From assembly GCA_021738605.1 (NCBI GenBank), contig JAIPBY010000084.1, positions 1-9,934 on the forward strand: 9,934 bases of DNA, written 5' to 3'. Origin of the DNA: Chitinophagaceae bacterium. GTDB taxonomy: Bacteria; Bacteroidota; Bacteroidia; Chitinophagales; Chitinophagaceae. Under the pieces are notes generated by a model. The model was not told where the DNA came from. It did not search any database and worked only from the letters and a program-made list of their open reading frames with translations. The position numbers were made by a program, and so were the translations under genes. The number at the start of each line of letters is the position of its first letter. Positions within the stretch are counted from its first letter, which is position 1. Positions 6,406 through 9,934 of the stretch are shown one piece after another.

Positions 6406-6522
6406 TGCTTATTTTCAGTTTGTATTTCAGGCAGCCTAAATGGTTCATACTTAAACCCTATTCAATCTTACCAGGAGTTCTGGCATTCGTGGCAAACATT
6501 TCATCCAGGTACAATGCGATAA
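6406..6522 (+). pseudogene. decayed C-terminal remnant of a DUF3179-family gene
   Basis: In the frame ending at the TAA at 6520-6522 the translation includes CISGSLNGSYLNPIQ followed by SYQEFWHSWQTFHPGTMR. The pattern G-x-L-x-G-x-x-L-x-P-I and then EFWxSWxxFxPxT is how I remember DUF3179-family proteins ending. The frame is closed upstream by a TGA at 6403-6405. No start codon or preceding domain is found in any frame, so only the tail survives. It also shows that 6217-6592 is degraded gene sequence, at least in part, rather than purely regulatory DNA. The family call is from memory of the motif. Confidence 0.45.
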
Positions 6523-6592
6523 GCAGTTTTGTAAGGCGTTATTGAAAAATATAAGTAAATTGAAGAAGACAAAATTTTAATTTCATTTACTT

Positions 6593-8077
6593 ATGGGAAA
6601 GATTTGGCATCATAAACTGCATTCATTTAGAAATGCATATTTGGTTTCGCTCATCATCATACAGCTATGTTTTTCAATGGCATTGCAAGCACAAAATCGG
6701 CCCAATGTCATTTTCATTCTTACTGACCAATGGAGATCTACTGCTTTTGGTTTTGCAGGCGATACCCAGGTAAAAACGCCCTACATAGACCAATTCTCAA
6801 AAGAGTCTGTAGTCTTCAAGAATTGTGTATCTGTTATGCCCATTTGCACTCCCTACAGGGCTGCGTTGATGACCGGAAGATTTCCGACTTCAACAGGGAT
6901 GTTCATGAATGATCTTTATATGCCGGAAAAGGAATTGTGCATGGCTGAAATATTTAAAAAGCAAGGCTATACCACTGCTTTTTACGGGAAGTGGCATCTT
7001 GACGGACACGGGCGGCTGAACAATGTGCAACCCTTCAGAAGGCAGGGGTTTGACTATTGGAAAGGCATCGAATGTACCCATGACTATAACAAAATGCCTT
7101 ATTTTGAAAACAATGATCTGAAGGTTAAATACTGGGACAAATACTCGGCTTTCGCTATTGTGGATGATGCGGCAATCTACCTTGAACAGGCGTCAAAAAG
7201 CGCTAATCCCTTTTTGCTTTTTCTTTCGATTGAATCACCTCATTTTTCCCAGCACACAGCACCCCAGCAGTACCAGGACATGTATCCCAAAGAAAAACTG
7301 GTGTTGAGCCCCAATGTGATCGACAATAAATTTCCCAATATCAGGGAAAATCTTAAACAGTATTATGCACATTGCACCGCAACTGATAAGGCTATTGGAG
7401 ATTTAATAAATAAAATCAAGTCCTTGGGTTTATATGATAATTCCATCATTATTTTAACAGCTGATCATGGTGAAATGATGGGATCACATGGTGTCAGGCC
7501 ACATGAAAAGCAGATTTCCTGGGACGAGTCGGTCAAAACACCTTTTTTGATCCGCTATCCTGGAATCGGAAACAATGCTGGTAAGCTGACCCAAACCCCT
7601 ATCACCACACCAGATGTATTGCCTACCATGTTGTCATTGGCAGGTCTTTCGATACCGCAGACCATTGAAGGAAGGAATATTTCTTCAGTGATCAAAAATC
7701 CTACGGGAGTAAATAACAGAGCAGCTTTGTACATGAATGTATATCCCACTGCTCCAACTCCATTTTCAGAATACAGGGCCATCAAGACCAATCGTTACAC
7801 GTATGTAAAAACACCTGATAAACCATTGATGTTGTTTGATCATGTTGCCGATTCTTTGGAGCTCAACAATCTCATAGACAACAGCAATTACGCCCGGGTA
7901 AAGAAAAAAATGGATCGCTTGATGCACAAGGAACTGAAGGCAATAGGCGACGAGAATTTCAAACCATCCGAGTATTATCTCAATAAATTCGGTTTAACGG
8001 AAATGGGTATCAAACGTGGAGACATCATCAATACCTCAGGCAATCTCGGAAAGGTTTATACACCCAAATCTGATTAA
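6593..8077 (+). CDS. exported S1-family sulfatase (formylglycine-dependent, Cys type)
   Basis: Hydrolyses a sulfate ester, probably on a carbohydrate. The 494-residue protein has an N-terminal signal peptide: basic start, hydrophobic core at about 16-30, and likely cleavage after Ala33 in ALQAQ, so periplasmic or outside. Seen: the formylglycine motif CTPYR at 85-89 followed by LMTGR; calcium ligands Asp45 and Gln46 (LTDQWR; a D-Q variant of the usual D-D) and Asp291-His292 (TADHGEMMGSHG); further likely active-site residues Lys133 and His135 (GKWHLDG), His217 (ESPHF) and Lys306. The C-terminal subdomain has the usual RAIKTNRYTYVKT strand and LFDHVADSLELNNL turn. Cys85 must be oxidised by a formylglycine-generating enzyme (or radical-SAM anSME), which is not in this window. 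It directly abuts the next sulfatase gene. Exact SulfAtlas subfamily and substrate cannot be read from sequence here. Confidence 0.92.
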   Translation: MGKIWHHKLHSFRNAYLVSLIIIQLCFSMALQAQNRPNVIFILTDQWRSTAFGFAGDTQVKTPYIDQFSKESVVFKNCVSVMPICTPYRAALMTGRFPTSTGMFMNDLYMPEKELCMAEIFKKQGYTTAFYGKWHLDGHGRLNNVQPFRRQGFDYWKGIECTHDYNKMPYFENNDLKVKYWDKYSAFAIVDDAAIYLEQASKSANPFLLFLSIESPHFSQHTAPQQYQDMYPKEKLVLSPNVIDNKFPNIRENLKQYYAHCTATDKAIGDLINKIKSLGLYDNSIIILTADHGEMMGSHGVRPHEKQISWDESVKTPFLIRYPGIGNNAGKLTQTPITTPDVLPTMLSLAGLSIPQTIEGRNISSVIKNPTGVNNRAALYMNVYPTAPTPFSEYRAIKTNRYTYVKTPDKPLMLFDHVADSLELNNLIDNSNYARVKKKMDRLMHKELKAIGDENFKPSEYYLNKFGLTEMGIKRGDIINTSGNLGKVYTPKSD

Positions 8078-9613
8078 ATGAAAGAACCCTGCAACGTATC
8101 TTTTATTGTATTGTCCCTGCTCACTTTGTTTTCATTAAAAGGATTTTCTTTCCATCCTCCTTTGGGTAGTAATAAAAATGGGAAAGCAAGACCCAATATC
8201 CTGATTATTACGGTTGATGACTTAACCTATAATTCAGTAGGGGCATTTGGATGTACAATACCGGGAATTACTCCTAACATTGATGCACTTGCCAGGAGAG
8301 GAATGCGGTTTAATCGTGGCTTCATCAACACTGCCGTTTGCCAACCTTCCCGCCAAGCAATGCTTACAGGACTTTATCCCCATAACAATGGCTCTGAAGG
8401 GTTAGAACCCATGAGCATCAATGTAGTCACCCTTCCGGAAAAATTAAAAAAAGCAGGATATACCAACGGAGTACTTGGAAAGGAAATCCATTATCAACCC
8501 ATAGAAAAATTTCATTGGGATTATATTCCCTTTGTCACTGAAAAAGATTCAACATGGAGAAAGTCATCCGGGAGAATTCCTTCTCTTTTTTACGATTATG
8601 CCATGACATTCTTTAAGATGTCACAAAAAAACAATGAACCTTTTTTTCTGGTAGCCAATTCCCAGGATCCACACAGGCCATTTGCAGGCACAGAAGAAGA
8701 CCTGCAGTCTTTCGAGTATAATCCGCTTGGCCAAACCCGTCAATTTCAACCTGATGAAATTGACGTGCCTGCATTCTTGCCTGATATACCTGACGTCAGA
8801 AAGGAAATGGCACAGTATTACAGTTCCGTTTACAGGGCTGATCTTTCTATTGGCGCAATATTAAAGGCCTTATCCGAAAGCGGCATGGCTGATAATACAC
8901 TAATCGTATTCATGAGTGACAATGGGTCAGCTTTTCCATACGGGAAATCTCAGTGTTATTATAACAGCAACAGAACCCCACTGATTGTTGCATGGCCGGG
9001 CGTTGTTAAGCCAGGTACAGTTGATTCCACCCATGCAGTTTCTGGCATCGATCTGATGCCTACCATTCTTGATGCTTTGCAGCTTCCTCAGGAAACAAAT
9101 GCAGATGGGAAAAGTTATCTTCCCTTGTTATTGGGCAAAAAGCAAAAAAACAAAAACCATGTCTACACGACCTACTATCAAATTTTTGCCAAAATAAGGT
9201 ATCCGATGAGAAGTGTTCTAGATGATCGCTTTAGCTATATTTATAACTTCTGGGCTGATGGTAAAACCAGCATGACCGGAGATGCAACGGGAGGGCTGAC
9301 GTGGAAAGCCATGCTTGCTGCGGCCAAAACTGATGCTGCTATTGCCGAGCGTGTGAACTTCTACAAGTATAGAACACCAGAAGAACTTTACGATTATAAA
9401 AATGATCCCGACGCACTTCATAACCTGATTGATGACCCTGCGTATCAACAGGAAATAAAAAAGCTGCGAAAAAGAATGCTAAAGCTAATGATCAAGTACA
9501 AGGATCCTGCCTATGAGGCATACAGGGACAGAAACAAAAAAGATGTGATCAGTGACTTTATGAAACTGCAAAAAGAAAAAGCCAAAAACACAGGAAAGAA
9601 CATTTTATTTTAG
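8078..9613 (+). CDS. exported S1-family sulfatase resembling heparan N-sulfatase (sulfamidase)
   Basis: The 511-residue protein starts at an ATG placed directly after the TAA of the preceding sulfatase (no spacer), so the two are translationally coupled. The N-terminus has a hydrophobic segment at about 9-24, consistent with a signal peptide. Seen: metal ligands Asp47-Asp48 (TVDDLT), formylglycine motif CQPSR at 88-92 in AVCQPSRQAMLTGLYPH, Lys135 and His138 (LGKEIHYQP), Asp197/His199 (SQDPHRPF), and Asp281-Asn282 (MSDNGSAFPYGKSQ, with Lys290). CQPSRxxxLTG, GKxxH and DPHR are features of the sulfamidase-like group, which removes N-sulfate from glucosamine in heparan-type chains; it also includes bacterial O-sulfatases, so substrate is uncertain. 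The C-terminal ELYDYKNDPDALHNLIDDP segment is standard. A highly charged, lysine-rich tail ends the protein. It converges on a third sulfatase gene. Confidence 0.92.
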   Translation: MKEPCNVSFIVLSLLTLFSLKGFSFHPPLGSNKNGKARPNILIITVDDLTYNSVGAFGCTIPGITPNIDALARRGMRFNRGFINTAVCQPSRQAMLTGLYPHNNGSEGLEPMSINVVTLPEKLKKAGYTNGVLGKEIHYQPIEKFHWDYIPFVTEKDSTWRKSSGRIPSLFYDYAMTFFKMSQKNNEPFFLVANSQDPHRPFAGTEEDLQSFEYNPLGQTRQFQPDEIDVPAFLPDIPDVRKEMAQYYSSVYRADLSIGAILKALSESGMADNTLIVFMSDNGSAFPYGKSQCYYNSNRTPLIVAWPGVVKPGTVDSTHAVSGIDLMPTILDALQLPQETNADGKSYLPLLLGKKQKNKNHVYTTYYQIFAKIRYPMRSVLDDRFSYIYNFWADGKTSMTGDATGGLTWKAMLAAAKTDAAIAERVNFYKYRTPEELYDYKNDPDALHNLIDDPAYQQEIKKLRKRMLKLMIKYKDPAYEAYRDRNKKDVISDFMKLQKEKAKNTGKNILF

Positions 9614-9674
9614 CATGTGTCTTCCAGCTTCAGTTTCTCAAGCAACACTTCACCCATCTGCTTGATCTTTTAGT

Positions 9675-9934
9675 TTACAATCCTGGAGGAACAAAAGCAA
9701 TCTTGGACGCAGTCAAATGTGAAACCAATTTATTTTTCAATCCATTGATCGCTTCTTTGTACTTATTTTCTTTGATCAGGTTGAATTTTTCTCCGGGATC
9801 TGATTGTAGATCGGAAAAGACCTCCCTTGGACGTTCACCATGCTTGTCATCAAGCTGGTATTTATAGCGGCCACTATGGATCAGGTATCCCAACTGACTT
9901 TCAATGAAAATTTCAGTTCGCCAATTGTTTATTT
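9675..9934 (-). CDS. sulfatase, C-terminal part only (runs off the right edge)
   Basis: The minus-strand frame is open from the window edge to a TAA at 9675-9677 and gives about 85 residues. Seen: NNWRTEIFIESQLGYLIHSG, then RYKYQLDD, then EVFSDLQSDPGEKFNLI. This is the C-terminal subdomain typical of S1 sulfatases: an RxxIxxE strand, the (R/S)GRYKY strand, and the LxDPGExxNL turn. It ends in a helix and FVPPGL. The N-terminal catalytic domain with the formylglycine motif is outside the window, so activity cannot be judged. TTG at 9893 is an internal codon, not the start. It converges on the sulfamidase-like gene with a gap of about 61 bases and no clear terminator hairpin. Confidence 0.82.
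   Translation of the reverse strand, partial: INNWRTEIFIESQLGYLIHSGRYKYQLDDKHGERPREVFSDLQSDPGEKFNLIKENKYKEAINGLKNKLVSHLTASKIAFVPPGL

Larger units (their letters stand above)
6217..6592. other. 376-base region without an intact gene
   Basis: It holds the three inverted repeats at 6252-6345, the DUF3179-like remnant at 6406-6522, and a final AT-rich 70 bases that should carry the promoter of the sulfatase pair. No clear Bacteroidota TAnnTTTG box at correct spacing from a TTTG element was found. A frame open at 6232-6405 has no convincing start or recognisable protein. Confidence 0.5.

Noticed and set aside
9610..9657. Minus-strand mini-frame of 15 codons (MGEVLLEKLKLEDTC) after the partial sulfatase stop
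   Set aside because: It looks helical, and could be a frameshifted tail remnant of a sulfatase, but it is too short and has no independent support.
1..9934. CRISPR arrays, tRNA or rRNA genes, insertion sequences, phage genes, attachment sites
   Set aside because: No regularly spaced repeats, cloverleaf-like sequences, transposase or integrase motifs were seen on either strand.

Overview
The window looks like a piece of a Bacteroidota chromosome, most likely from the Chitinophagaceae/Sphingobacteriia side. This is inferred from AT-rich gaps, starts with no Shine-Dalgarno sequence, a Bacteroidota-type Gfo/Idh/MocA C-terminus, a HigA-like regulator and a run of exported S1 sulfatases. No phage, insertion sequence, CRISPR array, tRNA or rRNA was seen.

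Layout. The first 138 bases are the 3' end of a Gfo/Idh/MocA-family oxidoreductase gene. A Fic-family AMPylase gene on the minus strand converges on it. Divergent from Fic is a complete catalase-peroxidase gene (katG) with all catalytic residues and a strong intrinsic terminator. An XRE/HigA-type HTH gene on the minus strand reads through that terminator and into the katG 3' end, and has no visible toxin partner. A roughly 270-base gap with a structured stem follows. Next is a 235-residue gene whose motif pattern resembles bacterial gasdermins (pore-forming cell-death effectors), but with no adjacent protease. Three membrane-protein genes of unknown function come next: a polytopic protein of 309 residues, a two-helix protein of 61 residues, and an overlapping single-helix peptide of 31 residues.

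The 376-base gap at 6217-6592 holds a cluster of inverted repeats and what appears to be the decayed 3' end of a DUF3179-family gene. It is followed by two exported formylglycine-type sulfatase genes joined stop-to-start with no spacer. The second resembles heparan N-sulfatase (sulfamidase). At the right edge a third sulfatase gene enters on the minus strand. The sulfatases and the Gfo/Idh/MocA enzyme suit the breakdown of sulfated glycans, but no SusC/SusD pair or glycoside hydrolase is visible here.

The item most worth follow-up is the gasdermin-like gene. The call rests on motif pattern and length only and needs profile or structure comparison.
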